Shown here: positions 37,427 to 45,859 of the stretch, piece after piece
Layout: each line of letters starts with the position of its first letter
Numbering within the stretch: the first letter of the stretch is position 1
DNA from: an uncultured Lachnospiraceae bacterium
GTDB lineage: Bacteria > Bacillota > Clostridia > Lachnospirales > Anaerotignaceae
Direction of reading: 5' to 3'
Assembly (NCBI GenBank): GCA_944383855.1
Contig: CALWRB010000051.1
Location: 1 to 49,268 of the forward strand
DNA length: 49,268 nucleotides
Notes under the pieces: model-generated
Database searches by the model: none
What the model was told of the DNA's origin: nothing
The model's input: only the letters and a program-made list of their open reading frames with translations
Made by a program: the position numbers and the translations under genes

Positions 37427-37512
37427 ATTATACTCTAAATTGGTGGCAAGTGCAACCGGTTATTGACTTGCTCTCTAAAGTTTGTTATATTGTAATTGGT
37501 GGCAAATGCCAC
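37427..37512. promoter_or_regulatory. Divergent marR/MFS promoters with two operators
   Basis: marR promoter (minus): TTGCAC (37455-37450), 17 bp, TATAAT (37432-37427). MFS promoter (plus): TTGACT (37463-37468), 17 bp, TATATT (37486-37491). Operator copies: GTGGCAAGTGCAAC (37443-37456) over the marR -35/spacer and the perfect palindrome GTGGCAAATGCCAC (37499-37512) just after the MFS -10; both are preceded by AATTG. Confidence 0.8.
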
Positions 37513-37542
37513 TTGTTTGAATCAAAAAAGGAGTGTTGTCAT

Positions 37543-38916
37543 ATGGAACAAATCACAAAAATTTGGAACAGAAAATTTATTCTGCTCTTTTTCACCAATC
37601 TTCTGGTGTTAGCGGCGTTTTATGCCTCTATTCCAATTATTCCGGTCTATTGTCAGGAAATTGGCATCACCGGCTCAAAAGTCGGCATTGTGTTAACGGC
37701 AATGTCTGTCGCAACGATTTTATTCCGACCCATTGCGGGCTATCTTTTGGATAACTTTAATCGTTATCATGTATATCTTTTATTTTTAGCCATGTTTTGT
37801 CTTTCCTTCCCCGCATTTATCGCCTTTCCCATATTCGGTGTATTGATACTGATTCGATTATATATGGGCGCGGTCTATTCTGTTTGCGGCTCTGCTACGA
37901 TGACACTTGCGGGAGATGTGCTGCCTCCTACCAAAATTACAGAAGGCATTAGCCGATTCGCATTTACCATCTCCATCGGTATGGCAGTCGGACCTTATGT
38001 GGGGATCCAAGTGCAAAACCACATGGGCAGCAAAGAATCTTTTCTGACGGTTTTTGCCATTGCCGTCGTTGCATTGATTTGTGTATCTTGCTGTAGGATC
38101 CGCTACCCGAAGGTAGTGCGTAAAAAATTTGTTTTGCGGGACTCCATCTATAACCCCGCCCTGCCTTTTATGTTTAATATGACATTTTTGATGATCCCTT
38201 ACGGCGCAGTCATCGCATATTCTTCTATTTTGGCGCAGGAAAAAAATCTGATGTCGGTACTGCCGTATTTTTATATCTGCCTTGTCATCGGTATGCTTTT
38301 ATCCAAGCTCTCCACGCAGAAAATCATTGATGCCGGCAAACACAAAATTTTGGTTTACATCAGCCTTGTCATTTTAATTCTGACTATGGCAAGCTATCTG
38401 TTCTTGACTACAGGCATTCATCTGTTACTTGCAGGATTTTTCTTTGGTATCGGATATGGTATTTTGCAGCCTTTATTCCAATCCTTTGTAACCGGTACGA
38501 CCCCCGCACCCAAACGCGGTGTTGCAAATGCTACTTATTTGTTGTCCTATGATATCGGTATTGGGATCGGCTCTTTGTTAATGGGCTGTTTTCAGGAAAT
38601 GATCGGTTTGCAAAACGGCTTTGCCATAACGGCGATCGCCTATGTCGTTGGCGGATTGATTTATTTACTTTATTCCGATCAATACTATCGGAAACTGAAA
38701 AACAAGAATGCCGTGCAAAGCGACGAATCTTCCGACACCTTGGAAAAAACATTATCGCCTTATATGAAAAAAGAAGTATATGCCGTATCTTCCGACGCAA
38801 ATGTACTGGACGCAATCACTTATTTCTCCGAGAAAAAATCAGCGGTGCACCGATTATGTCCCACGACGGTACTATTGTCGGGTTCATCAGCGACGGAGAT
38901 ATCATTCGTTATCTGA
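37543..38916 (+). CDS. MFS transporter, N-terminal frame of a transporter-CBS fusion
   Basis: ATG 37543 follows AAAGGAG. The frame gives 457 residues, of which about 395 form a 12-helix MFS transporter (start MEQITKIWNRKFILLFFTNL; loop motif FRPIAGYLLDNFNRYHVYLL between helices 2 and 3; GRP-like later loops). After DTLEKTLSPYMKKEVYAVSS a CBS domain begins (NVLDAITYFSEKK), but the frame then leaves the domain at A6 (38833-38838) and ends after 26 unrelated codons. The -1 frame continues the CBS pair (38838-39221). Either one base is missing (A6 for A7) or -1 slippage makes the full protein. Substrate unknown; MarR control suggests drug or metabolite efflux. Confidence 0.85.
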   Translation: MEQITKIWNRKFILLFFTNLLVLAAFYASIPIIPVYCQEIGITGSKVGIVLTAMSVATILFRPIAGYLLDNFNRYHVYLLFLAMFCLSFPAFIAFPIFGVLILIRLYMGAVYSVCGSATMTLAGDVLPPTKITEGISRFAFTISIGMAVGPYVGIQVQNHMGSKESFLTVFAIAVVALICVSCCRIRYPKVVRKKFVLRDSIYNPALPFMFNMTFLMIPYGAVIAYSSILAQEKNLMSVLPYFYICLVIGMLLSKLSTQKIIDAGKHKILVYISLVILILTMASYLFLTTGIHLLLAGFFFGIGYGILQPLFQSFVTGTTPAPKRGVANATYLLSYDIGIGIGSLLMGCFQEMIGLQNGFAITAIAYVVGGLIYLLYSDQYYRKLKNKNAVQSDESSDTLEKTLSPYMKKEVYAVSSDANVLDAITYFSEKKSAVHRLCPTTVLLSGSSATEISFVI

Positions 38917-39221
38917 AAAAAGAGGAGCCCTCCGCTGCTGCAACAGACAGCTCCGCAATGTTTATGAATTATCTATTGGATACGGACTCTGAATTCCAGG
39001 AAAAGGTGCGTTCCATCATACACATGAACGTACTGCAAATCGGTACCGATCACCCGATCACGATACAGGCAAACACCTCTATCCAGGAAGCCTGCAGGCT
39101 GTTAAGTGAATCCGGCATCAAAAAAATACCTGTTTTGGAAGGAAATCAAGCGATCGGCATTCTGCTTCGTTCTTCCATCACGCATTACTTGGAAAAACAA
39201 TATATCTTATCTATAAAATAA
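38838..39221 (+). CDS. CBS-domain part of the MFS fusion, -1 frame
   Basis: Reading from A38838 gives ISGAPIMSHDGTIVGFISDG, which exactly continues the CBS domain that starts in the other frame, then DIIRYLKKEE and a second CBS unit ending KKIPVLEGNQAIGILLRSSI with THYLEKQYILSIK. A CBS pair senses adenine nucleotides or similar ligands and may gate the transporter. It has no start or ribosome site of its own at the join, so it depends on frameshifting, or the whole is a recently broken gene. Confidence 0.8.
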   Translation: MSGAPIMSHDGTIVGFISDGDIIRYLKKEEPSAAATDSSAMFMNYLLDTDSEFQEKVRSIIHMNVLQIGTDHPITIQANTSIQEACRLLSESGIKKIPVLEGNQAIGILLRSSITHYLEKQYILSIK

Positions 39222-39419
39222 AAGATAGCTTTTGTCCGATCCGCAAAACCGAAAGAAGCGTGAAAAATTCGATGCGGCAAGCTGTTTTGCCTGTAGCAAC
39301 GGCAAAATCATATCATTTCTGTATTTTTATAAATTGTTTTTGTCTTTTCTCTGATCTCATATGGTTTAACTGAAAAGTTTTTTCATAAAACCCCTCTTTT
39401 TGGCACAAACATCGCTATA

Positions 39420-39447
39420 TTGTTTTTTTAGCATAAAAGTATATAAT
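39420..39447 (+). promoter_or_regulatory. Promoter of the EamA transporter gene
   Basis: TTGTTT (39420-39425), 16 bp, TATAAT (39442-39447). The 280-bp region between the CBS end and this gene otherwise shows only a hairpin TTTTGCC/GGCAAAA near 39282-39309 without a T tract. Confidence 0.6.
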
Positions 39448-39503
39448 GGGAATGCAGAAAAAATATCGCAGAGGTATTAAAAAAGTGTGATCGGGTGATA
39501 AAA

Positions 39504-40451
39504 ATGAAATCAGAAAAAACAGTGCAAAAAGGCTGCATCATGTCGGCGCTCGGCGGAAGCTGTTGGGCGATCGCAGGGGTAGGCGGTCAGTATCTTTTTT
39601 CCGTAAAAGGTGTAGACCCGAATTGGGTGGTAGCTGTTCGCCTAACCTTGGCAGGATTTTGCCTGCTTCTGTTTGGTATGTACCAAAAAGAAAATATCTT
39701 TCGTGTCTTTCAGAAAAAAGAAGATATCCGCGATATTGTTTTATTCGGCATATTGGGCGCAGCCGGCTGCCAAATTACATATTTCTGGTCTATACAGGCA
39801 TCCAATGCGATAACAGCTACTTTTTTATGCTACATCGCGCCGATATTCATATTGATCTACACGCTCATTCGAGAAAAGCGCGCCCCCATAAAAGCGGAAG
39901 TGCTTTCCTGCGTTTTGGTCACAACCGGCGTATTTTTATTGGCGACCCACGGGGATATCCACCAGCTGCAGATCTCACCTACCGCTTTGTTTTGGGGGAT
40001 CATCAGTGCAGTGATGTTTTTGTTCTATTCCGTGATTCCGCAAAGAGTCATGAAAACCTATCCCGTCATGCTGATTTCCGGTTGGGGAATGCTGATCGGT
40101 GGCGTCCTTTCCGCATTCGTATTTCGCGTCTGGAATGCACAGGGCATTTACGATCTTTCCTCTGCCGTATGCTTTGTTATCGTTTGGCTCTTTGGCACCA
40201 TGTTTGCGTACTGGCTCTATCTTTCCGGTACAAAGCTTGCCGGACCCGCCAAAGGAAGCCTGCTTTCTGCAGTTGAGCCGATGGTTTCCCTGCTTCTTTC
40301 CGTTGTCTTTTTAAAAGAAAGCATCTCATGGATCGATATTCCCGGCTTCGTCTGCATTTTAGCTACGACCGTTATGCTTTCTTTGACCAGTCAAAAGAGG
40401 GTTTCCTCTGCTTCCAATCATCTGCAAGGAAGTGGAAGGTCAGAAAATTGA
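39504..40451 (+). CDS. EamA-family (DMT) transporter
   Basis: A 315-residue membrane protein; ATG 39504 (MKSEKTVQKGCIMSALGGSC) is preferred over an upstream GTG. Ten hydrophobic segments in two repeats are visible: GVDPNWVVAVRLTLAGFCLL and FGILGAAGCQITYFWSIQAS in the first EamA unit, FLCYIAPIFILIYTLI at its end, and LYLSGTKLAGPAKGSLLSAV with EPMVSLLLSVVFLKESISW in the second. The AxxxxxxEP motif is typical. Likely a metabolite exporter; substrate unknown. Confidence 0.9.
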   Translation: MKSEKTVQKGCIMSALGGSCWAIAGVGGQYLFSVKGVDPNWVVAVRLTLAGFCLLLFGMYQKENIFRVFQKKEDIRDIVLFGILGAAGCQITYFWSIQASNAITATFLCYIAPIFILIYTLIREKRAPIKAEVLSCVLVTTGVFLLATHGDIHQLQISPTALFWGIISAVMFLFYSVIPQRVMKTYPVMLISGWGMLIGGVLSAFVFRVWNAQGIYDLSSAVCFVIVWLFGTMFAYWLYLSGTKLAGPAKGSLLSAVEPMVSLLLSVVFLKESISWIDIPGFVCILATTVMLSLTSQKRVSSASNHLQGSGRSEN

Positions 40452-40535
40452 GTCAAAATAAACGCAAGAGTTGCTTTGAACTCTGCTTCATAAAAAGCCT
40501 TGATTTTATAGGGATTGATGAAAAATTTCACCAAA

Positions 40536-40568
40536 AACCGAGTTGTTTTCAACTCGGTTTTTCTTTTT
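40536..40568 (+). terminator. Terminator downstream of the EamA gene
   Basis: AACCGAGTTG (40536-40545), loop TTTT, CAACTCGGTT (40550-40559), then T-rich TTTTCTTTTT; a strong intrinsic terminator. Confidence 0.9.
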
Positions 40569-40599
40569 GGAATTTTAAAAAAGCTGATTTTTTGGCATT

Positions 40600-41141
40600 T
40601 GAACTTCACCCCGTTTGTTAGACAGTATGATCTACCGAAATCAAGCGGTGCGATCTCTATGTCAAAAAGAAAACCACATAGACATTATCCGCCAAAATTC
40701 AAGAAAATGGTAATAGAAACTATGCCAAAGAAAAATTTAATCTACTGCGAAACAGCCAGACGATTTGAGGTCAGCTGCAATACTCGAATAAAAAGTTGGG
40801 GGCGTATTTATCTAACCGAAGGTCCGGAAGTGCTTGCAGTACAAAAACGAAGAAAAAGAAGGGAAGGTGAATCTAAGCACCTGCTCAAAGAGGTGGAAAA
40901 CGATCTGTTTGACGAAATACAACGGCTGCGCACAAAAAAATGTCTACCGGAAAAATTTGCAGGTCTTGGTTTTCAAAGAGAAACGACGCCGGCTCAAAAA
41001 TCGTTTGTAGTTCAAAAACCGAGGCACGATTTTTCACTTTCCCTTTTCTGTCCGGATAATGCAGTTGTTACCGTTACGGACTGCATCGGTTTGGGAGTCG
41101 TATTAGACGAGGAACTGATCGAAAAATATCGAATGGATTGA
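40600..41141 (+). mobile_element. IS150-like (IS3 family) insertion sequence remnant
   Basis: TGAACTTCACCCCGTTTGTT followed by AGACAG at 40600 resembles the left terminal inverted repeat of IS150-group elements. The transposase remnant follows (40659-41141). No matching right end and no complete orfB catalytic domain are present, so only about 500 bp of the element survives. Confidence 0.6.
40659..41141 (+). pseudogene. Decayed IS3-family transposase (orfA with start of orfB)
   Basis: A 160-residue frame starting MSKRKPHRHYPPKFKKMVIE with an HTH (IYCETARRFEVSCNTRIKSW) and GRIYLTEGPEVLAVQKRRKR, the usual orfA WxxxYxxEGPExL pattern. The coiled coil that should follow (KEVENDLFDEIQRLRTKKC) breaks off, and a later piece, FVVQKPRHDFSLSLF, matches the start of orfB (VVxxLRxxFSLxxLL). 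Internal deletions and the loss of the DDE domain mean it cannot work. Confidence 0.65.
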
Positions 41142-41259
41142 TGTTTTTCAAACAACTGTTTATTGGTAAAAATGTTCACTTGTGGCGGGAAATAAAGCAT
41201 CAGACAGTTTTTTTCAAAAAATCGGATCTCATTTTTTCCGAATTTTTGTAAAATCCTGT

Positions 41260-41288
41260 TTGTAATTGTCAAAGGTTATTGTTATAAT
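41260..41288 (+). promoter_or_regulatory. Promoter of the NCS2 permease gene
   Basis: TTGTAA (41260-41265), 17 bp, TATAAT (41283-41288), 35 bp before ATG 41323. I see no purine riboswitch in this short leader. Confidence 0.65.
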
Positions 41289-41322
41289 AAATCCATTCTA
41301 TGAATTTTTTAGGAGGATTTGT

Positions 41323-42642
41323 ATGAAAACAACCGCATCTGCCTCTATTTTTGAAATAGACGGCATTCCCAAACTCAGCCACGCGCTGCCAATGGCCATG
41401 CAGCATGTAGTTGCCATGATCGTCGGCTGCGTGACACCCGCCATTATTACATCGGGTGTCGCAGGGCTAAACGCAGAGGATAAACTGATTTTGATCCAAA
41501 CTTCTCTGTTTATCTCCGCGATCAGTACATTACTGCAGCTTTTCCCCATTGCAGGAAAAAGAATACAGCTTGGTTCCGGCATTCCGATGATCGTTGGCAT
41601 CAGCTTTGCCTATGTGCCTACCATGCAGGCGATCGCTTCTTCTTCTAATGTCGCGACCATACTCGGCGCGCAGATCGTCGGCGGTATCATTGCCGTCATT
41701 GTCGGTCTGTTTGTAAAAAAGATCCGTATGCTTTTCCCGCCGTTGGTCACAGGTACTGTCGTATTTACCATCGGGCTTTCTCTTTACCCGACCGCTATCA
41801 ATTATATGGCAGGCGGAAGCTCCAATCCCGATTACGGCTCCTGGCAAAACTGGCTGATTGCCTTTTTTACCCTTGCGGTAGTCACTGCCTTGAATCATTT
41901 CTCCAAAGGCATTTTAAAACTTGCCTCTATTCTGGTCGGTATTGCAGCAGGGTATATCGCAGCGCTGTTTTTTGGTCTTGTTGACATCTCGGGGATCCAT
42001 ACGGCAGGTTACTTCGCTGTCCCCAGACCATTCTATTTCGGCATAGAATTTGATGCTGCTGCCTGTGCCGCGATCGGTGTGCTCTTTGCGATCAACTCCA
42101 TTCAGGCAATCGGTGACTTTACCGCAACCACAACAGGTGCAATGGAGCGTGAACCCGAGGACAAAGAGGTACAGGGCGGTATCGTGATGTATGGCATCAC
42201 CAATATGATCGGCGCTGTGTTCGGCGGTCTGCCCACCGCAACCTACAGCCAGAATGTAGGTATCATCACCACGACCAAAGTCATCAACCGCTGTGTGCTG
42301 GGTCTTGCTGCCGTCATCATTATGATCGCGGGCTTCCTTCCGAAGTTTTCGGCAGCTTTGACTACAATACCCTATTGTGTGCTGGGCGGCGCGACAGTTT
42401 CGGTATTTGCCTCGATTTCCGTAACAGGCATCAAGTTGATCACCAAGGAACCGCTTTCTTACCGAAACGCAGCCATCGTGGGGCTTGCGGTGGCACTTGG
42501 CGTCGGCATTACGCAAACGCCTGCCTGTCTGGCGCAGTTCCCGGAAAGCATTACCACGGTATTCGGCAAATCCCCCGTGGTCATCGCAACCATTACGGCA
42601 ATTATTTTAAATTTGATATTGCCAAAAGACACAAAACAGTAA
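41323..42642 (+). CDS. NCS2-family purine (xanthine/uracil) permease
   Basis: A 439-residue transporter; ATG 41323 has AGGAGGAT upstream. Marks of the nucleobase-ascorbate transporter family: LPMAMQHVVAMIVGCVTPAI with the conserved QH in helix 1, IQLGSGIPMIVGISFAYVPT, LFPPLVTGTVVFTIGLSLYP and the signature IQAIGDFTATTTGAMERE leading into GLPTATYSQNVGIITTTKVI. The nearby xanthine-dehydrogenase-like enzyme makes xanthine, hypoxanthine or urate the likely substrate. It is convergent with the NTPase-MobA gene and shares a terminator with it. Confidence 0.94.
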   Translation: MKTTASASIFEIDGIPKLSHALPMAMQHVVAMIVGCVTPAIITSGVAGLNAEDKLILIQTSLFISAISTLLQLFPIAGKRIQLGSGIPMIVGISFAYVPTMQAIASSSNVATILGAQIVGGIIAVIVGLFVKKIRMLFPPLVTGTVVFTIGLSLYPTAINYMAGGSSNPDYGSWQNWLIAFFTLAVVTALNHFSKGILKLASILVGIAAGYIAALFFGLVDISGIHTAGYFAVPRPFYFGIEFDAAACAAIGVLFAINSIQAIGDFTATTTGAMEREPEDKEVQGGIVMYGITNMIGAVFGGLPTATYSQNVGIITTTKVINRCVLGLAAVIIMIAGFLPKFSAALTTIPYCVLGGATVSVFASISVTGIKLITKEPLSYRNAAIVGLAVALGVGITQTPACLAQFPESITTVFGKSPVVIATITAIILNLILPKDTKQ

Positions 42643-42655
42643 ATTTGATCCAAAC

Positions 42656-42699
42656 AAAAAGCGGAAGGTATCTATTTTCAGATACCCTCCGCCTTTTTT
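42656..42699. terminator. Bidirectional terminator between convergent genes
   Basis: GCGGA-A-GGTATCT (42661-42673), loop ATTTTC, AGATACC-C-TCCGC (42680-42692), with T6 on one side and A5 on the other, so it works on both strands. The stop codon of the minus-strand gene (42678) lies inside the loop. Confidence 0.85.
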
Positions 42700-43799
42700 C
42701 TCTCTAAAAGAAACTGCAGCTGTGCAGGTGTGTCTACATCAAACAATTCCCACTCGTTTTTTGCCGTCACACATACCACTTTTTCCGCATTCTCCCGCAG
42801 AATGCTTCTTCCGCCGCTTCCTTGCGGCAAATGCTGCAACGCAGAAAAATATGCACTTGGAAAATAGACAGGCATTCCCTTTTGCGTTCCAAAACATAAG
42901 CGGTGTATCCGCTCCGGTCGCATTTGGATCATCAACGCCATCACTTCCATGGTTTCTTTTGACAAAAGCGGCTGATCGCCTGCGCAGAACAAACAGCCCT
43001 TGAGGGTTGATACCGCAGTTTCCATCGCTTCTACACCAATGCGTATCGTATCATTTCTATCGGGGAAAGCATGTCGTATCACCTCTATCTGACAGCTTTC
43101 GCAAAGCCGCGCCACTTCCTCCGATCTGGTCACCGCAACAACTTTGGCAAACGGCAGATCATTTGCCCGCAATACCCACTCCAAAACCGGTTTGCCATCA
43201 AACGGCGCAAGCAACTTATTCGAACCGAACCGCCTGCTCTCACCGGACGCCATAATGATGCAGCCGATATCGGGCCATAACGCATCTAAATCCAATAAAC
43301 AAACATCTTGCCTGTTTTTCAGCTTCCGCAAAAACGGCGTTTCCTGTTTTCTGATGACCGCAAGCAATCTTTTTTGTGCCATCAAATCCCAAAGCGCCTG
43401 CATATATGCCGTACTGCCTTCTTCGAGGTAACCGATCTCGTCGATTGCGACCCAAGCATTTTCGCAAGCCGCTAACTGCCGCAAAATCAGCGCACAAATA
43501 TCCGAGAGATTTTCGTCCAAACGCATTTTATTTTCCGTTTTGCCTGCTTGCTCGCAATATCTGCCGATCCGAATCGTTTGCGTGCCAAAACGAAAATAAA
43601 CCGCCTCTTTCGGTACAGCAAACGTGGTGATTTGCGGACTTTCCGCTCCGGCAAGGGCAGGAACGAGTTTTTGAAACAGCGTTGATTTACCGATTCCTTT
43701 TTCGCCTGTGATCAGAAGATGGCGTTTCCCGCTAAGATCGAAAAATCTCTTGATAGATTTGCTTGCAGGAACGGTTGCATGCATCTTTGTACTGTTCAT
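42678..43799 (-). CDS. Fusion of THEP1-like NTPase and MobA/MocA-like nucleotidyltransferase
   Basis: A 373-residue two-domain protein. Residues 20-175 are a P-loop NTPase (RHLLITGEKGIGKSTLFQKL; Walker B AWVAIDEIGYLEEGSTAYMQ), similar to the NTPase_1/THEP1 family. Residues 185-373 are a MobA-like transferase: CIIMASGESRRFGSNKLLAP, FDGKPVLEWVLRANDL, and GCLFCAGDQPLLSKETMEVM. The second domain matches the MocA type that adds CMP to molybdopterin for xanthine-dehydrogenase-like enzymes, which are encoded 4 kb away. The ATG at 43799 lies 68 bp inside the ModE-like gene; ATG 43784 is also possible. The role of the NTPase half is unknown. Confidence 0.85.
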   Translation of the reverse strand: MNSTKMHATVPASKSIKRFFDLSGKRHLLITGEKGIGKSTLFQKLVPALAGAESPQITTFAVPKEAVYFRFGTQTIRIGRYCEQAGKTENKMRLDENLSDICALILRQLAACENAWVAIDEIGYLEEGSTAYMQALWDLMAQKRLLAVIRKQETPFLRKLKNRQDVCLLDLDALWPDIGCIIMASGESRRFGSNKLLAPFDGKPVLEWVLRANDLPFAKVVAVTRSEEVARLCESCQIEVIRHAFPDRNDTIRIGVEAMETAVSTLKGCLFCAGDQPLLSKETMEVMALMIQMRPERIHRLCFGTQKGMPVYFPSAYFSALQHLPQGSGGRSILRENAEKVVCVTAKNEWELFDVDTPAQLQFLLERKKAEGI

Positions 43800-44067
43800 A
43801 GCTTTTCATCAACTTCTTTCCCTGTGCCGTCACCTGACTGCCTCCGCCGTCTTTGCCGCCGATGGCGCGGCGGATCAGCGGATACTCCAGCGCTTTTTCC
43901 GCCTGCTTGATGATCTTTAACGCCTTTGTATATGCCATATGCATCTCTGCCGCAGCAGCGTGCAAAGAACCTGTTTTCTCCACACCTTTGAGCAGTTGAT
44001 AAGGCCCTTCTCCGAAAAATTTTTCTCCGTTCTCATCTGCCAAAAACAGTTTGATTATCGGCTGCAT
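43732..44067 (-). CDS. ModE-like molybdate-responsive regulator (DNA-binding domain only)
   Basis: A 111-residue protein of the ModE N-terminal / LysR-like winged-helix type: LLKGVEKTGSLHAAAAEMHM, AYTKALKIIKQAEKALEYPL and the characteristic GGKDGGGSQVTAQGKKLM. It lacks the C-terminal molbindin domains that bind molybdate in E. coli ModE, as in many clostridia, so the sensing mode is open. It lies between the ABC transporter genes (overlap 13 bp) and the NTPase-MobA gene in one minus-strand operon. A palindrome resembling a ModE site lies upstream of the operon at 46897-46920. Confidence 0.88.
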   Translation of the reverse strand: MQPIIKLFLADENGEKFFGEGPYQLLKGVEKTGSLHAAAAEMHMAYTKALKIIKQAEKALEYPLIRRAIGGKDGGGSQVTAQGKKLMKSYEQYKDACNRSCKQIYQEIFRS

Positions 44068-44867
44068 ATTCCTTCCTCCGTAATATGAAATAGTACCAAA
44101 TGCTCGTTTCCATATGCATCTTTGCAGGATAGAAGCGATACATCACCATACAGTTTCGCAAATGCCTGCTCCATTTTTTTTAGGCTGTCTTTTTTCGGAT
44201 ATAATTGTTCCAAGATCGTGCCGTCTTGAATCAGCAGCAGCTTATCACACCAGTGCAATGCCAGATTCGGGTCATGCAGTGCCGCAAGCACACAGGCGTT
44301 TCTTTCTTTTACCGTATCCCGAAACAATGCCATCAGCCTACTGCGGTGCTGGATATCCAACGCACTCTCCGGCTCGTCCAATAGAAAAAGTTTCGCGTCC
44401 GTCACCAGTGTTCTGGCGACAATGCAGAGTTGTTTTTGCCCTTCGCTCAACAGCCGATAGTTTTCGTCCGCCCGTTCCGCAAGCCCTACCTGCTGCAGAG
44501 CCTGCATCGCACGCGCCTTCATCTCTTTTGTCGGCTGCTGTAATATGCCAAGACTGCTGTTAAAACCCATGCAGACCACGTCCAACAGAGATATATCGAT
44601 CTCGATACCGCTTCTTTGCGGAATATAAGCGCATTTTCTTGCCAAATTTCTGGCAGAAAACGTGCCGATCTCCTCTCCTTCCAACAAACAACTGCCGCTG
44701 TGCGCCACCAGCTGGCAAATGGCTTTCAGTAATGTAGTTTTCCCGCTGCCGTTTGCCCCAAGCACACCGACCAGACTGCCCTGCTGTGTTTGAAAGGAAA
44801 TATCCCGTAATACTTCTTTGCGCGCATATCCCGCCGAAAGATGCTCTACCGCAAAAAAATGCATCAT
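44055..44867 (-). CDS. ABC transporter ATPase, FecE/BtuD type (probably molybdate or tungstate)
   Basis: A 270-residue ATPase: Walker A GVLGANGSGKTTLLKAICQL, Q-loop CAYIPQRSGIEID, signature YRLLSEGQKQLCIVARTLVT (LSEGQ in place of LSGGQ), Walker B KLFLLDEPESALDIQHRSRL and H-loop LAALHDPNLALHWCDKLLLI. It belongs to the FecCDE-type importers for siderophores, cobalamin and, in the MolBCA case, molybdate/tungstate. Its start overlaps the end of the permease gene by 4 bp. Confidence 0.93.
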   Translation of the reverse strand: MMHFFAVEHLSAGYARKEVLRDISFQTQQGSLVGVLGANGSGKTTLLKAICQLVAHSGSCLLEGEEIGTFSARNLARKCAYIPQRSGIEIDISLLDVVCMGFNSSLGILQQPTKEMKARAMQALQQVGLAERADENYRLLSEGQKQLCIVARTLVTDAKLFLLDEPESALDIQHRSRLMALFRDTVKERNACVLAALHDPNLALHWCDKLLLIQDGTILEQLYPKKDSLKKMEQAFAKLYGDVSLLSCKDAYGNEHLVLFHITEEGICSR

Positions 44868-45859
44868 ACATCTCTCCTTTTACCGATCAAATAAATCAAA
44901 AACGGTGCGCCAATCAGACTGGTGAAAATACTGATGGGCAATTCCGTACTTGCTACGCTTCTTGCCAAAATATCCGCCAAGGATAGTATGACCGCCCCCA
45001 TCAGTCCACTCAGTAACATTGTGATCTTTCGGTTGTTTTTTGTCAACAGCCTTGCAATATGCGGCGCAAGCAATCCAATAAAACTGATCAGTCCGGTCAA
45101 ACTGATGGTACACGCCACTGCAAGCGTAGAAATCAGCAAAATCAACATTTGCATCTTTCCTACGTCCACACCCAGCATTTTTGCCTCGGCGCTGTCCGCA
45201 GAAAGCAGTATCACCTGTCGATGAAACAAAAACAGCACGACCATACTCAGCAGACACAGCACCGCAGGAATTTTCATATCGTACAGCGTGATCTGATTCA
45301 ATCCGCCCATGATCCAATATTCGATAGAGGCAAGCTCCTTTTCTGGATCTGCCGTTAACTTCAACGCCATCAGCACGGTCTGCGCTAAGGCATGTACCGC
45401 AATACCCGCAAGTACGATACTGCCGTTTTTTCTGCTCATATCCATTCTTGCCAGCAAAAGCGCCGCCGCCACCGCGCAAAACGCACCGAAAAAAGAAGAC
45501 ATTGTCACCGCAAGGCTGCCACCGAAAAACAAAATTCCCGCCGCCGCCCCGGCACTTGCACCGGAAGAAACCCCAATGATATCAGGAGATGCCAGCGGAT
45601 TTCTGAAAATCGTCTGGAACGCGAAGCCTGTGATCCCCAGACAACAGCCACCCCACACCGCCATCATCGTGCGTGAAAAGCGAAGCGTCCAGAATACCTT
45701 TCTTTGTATGCCTTCATCTGCCACAAGCCCCGCTATGCTCAGAGGATATTTCCCGACCAATAAACTGCAAATAACCAGCACCACTAAAATGGCGCCGGTT
45801 ATCATGCAAACGATATAATCAAATTGTTTCTTCGTAGGTAAAGCCATAGAACGTTTCAT
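44864..45859 (-). CDS. ABC transporter permease, FecCD type
   Basis: About 331 residues; ATG 45859 (MKRSMALPTKKQFDYIVCMI) has GGAGAG 4 nt upstream, inside the end of the binding-protein gene; upstream frame residues are not likely used. FecCD marks: LRFSRTMMAVWGGCCLGITG, FAFQTIFRNPLASPDIIGVS, SGASAGAAAGILFFGG, and late SLTGLISFIGLLAPHIARLL with ELPISIFTSLIGAPFLIYLI. Ten membrane helices are expected. It forms a homodimer channel with the ATPase encoded next. Confidence 0.93.
   Translation of the reverse strand: MKRSMALPTKKQFDYIVCMITGAILVVLVICSLLVGKYPLSIAGLVADEGIQRKVFWTLRFSRTMMAVWGGCCLGITGFAFQTIFRNPLASPDIIGVSSGASAGAAAGILFFGGSLAVTMSSFFGAFCAVAAALLLARMDMSRKNGSIVLAGIAVHALAQTVLMALKLTADPEKELASIEYWIMGGLNQITLYDMKIPAVLCLLSMVVLFLFHRQVILLSADSAEAKMLGVDVGKMQMLILLISTLAVACTISLTGLISFIGLLAPHIARLLTKNNRKITMLLSGLMGAVILSLADILARSVASTELPISIFTSLIGAPFLIYLIGKRRDV

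Noticed and set aside
41142..41259. Right end of the IS150-like element
   Set aside because: No inverted copy of the left end is seen before the NCS2 promoter, so the element is treated as truncated.
41914..42516. Minus-strand frame of 200 codons opposite the NCS2 permease
   Set aside because: Antisense shadow: charged, Cys/His-rich and without start signals, while the plus strand encodes a complete transporter.
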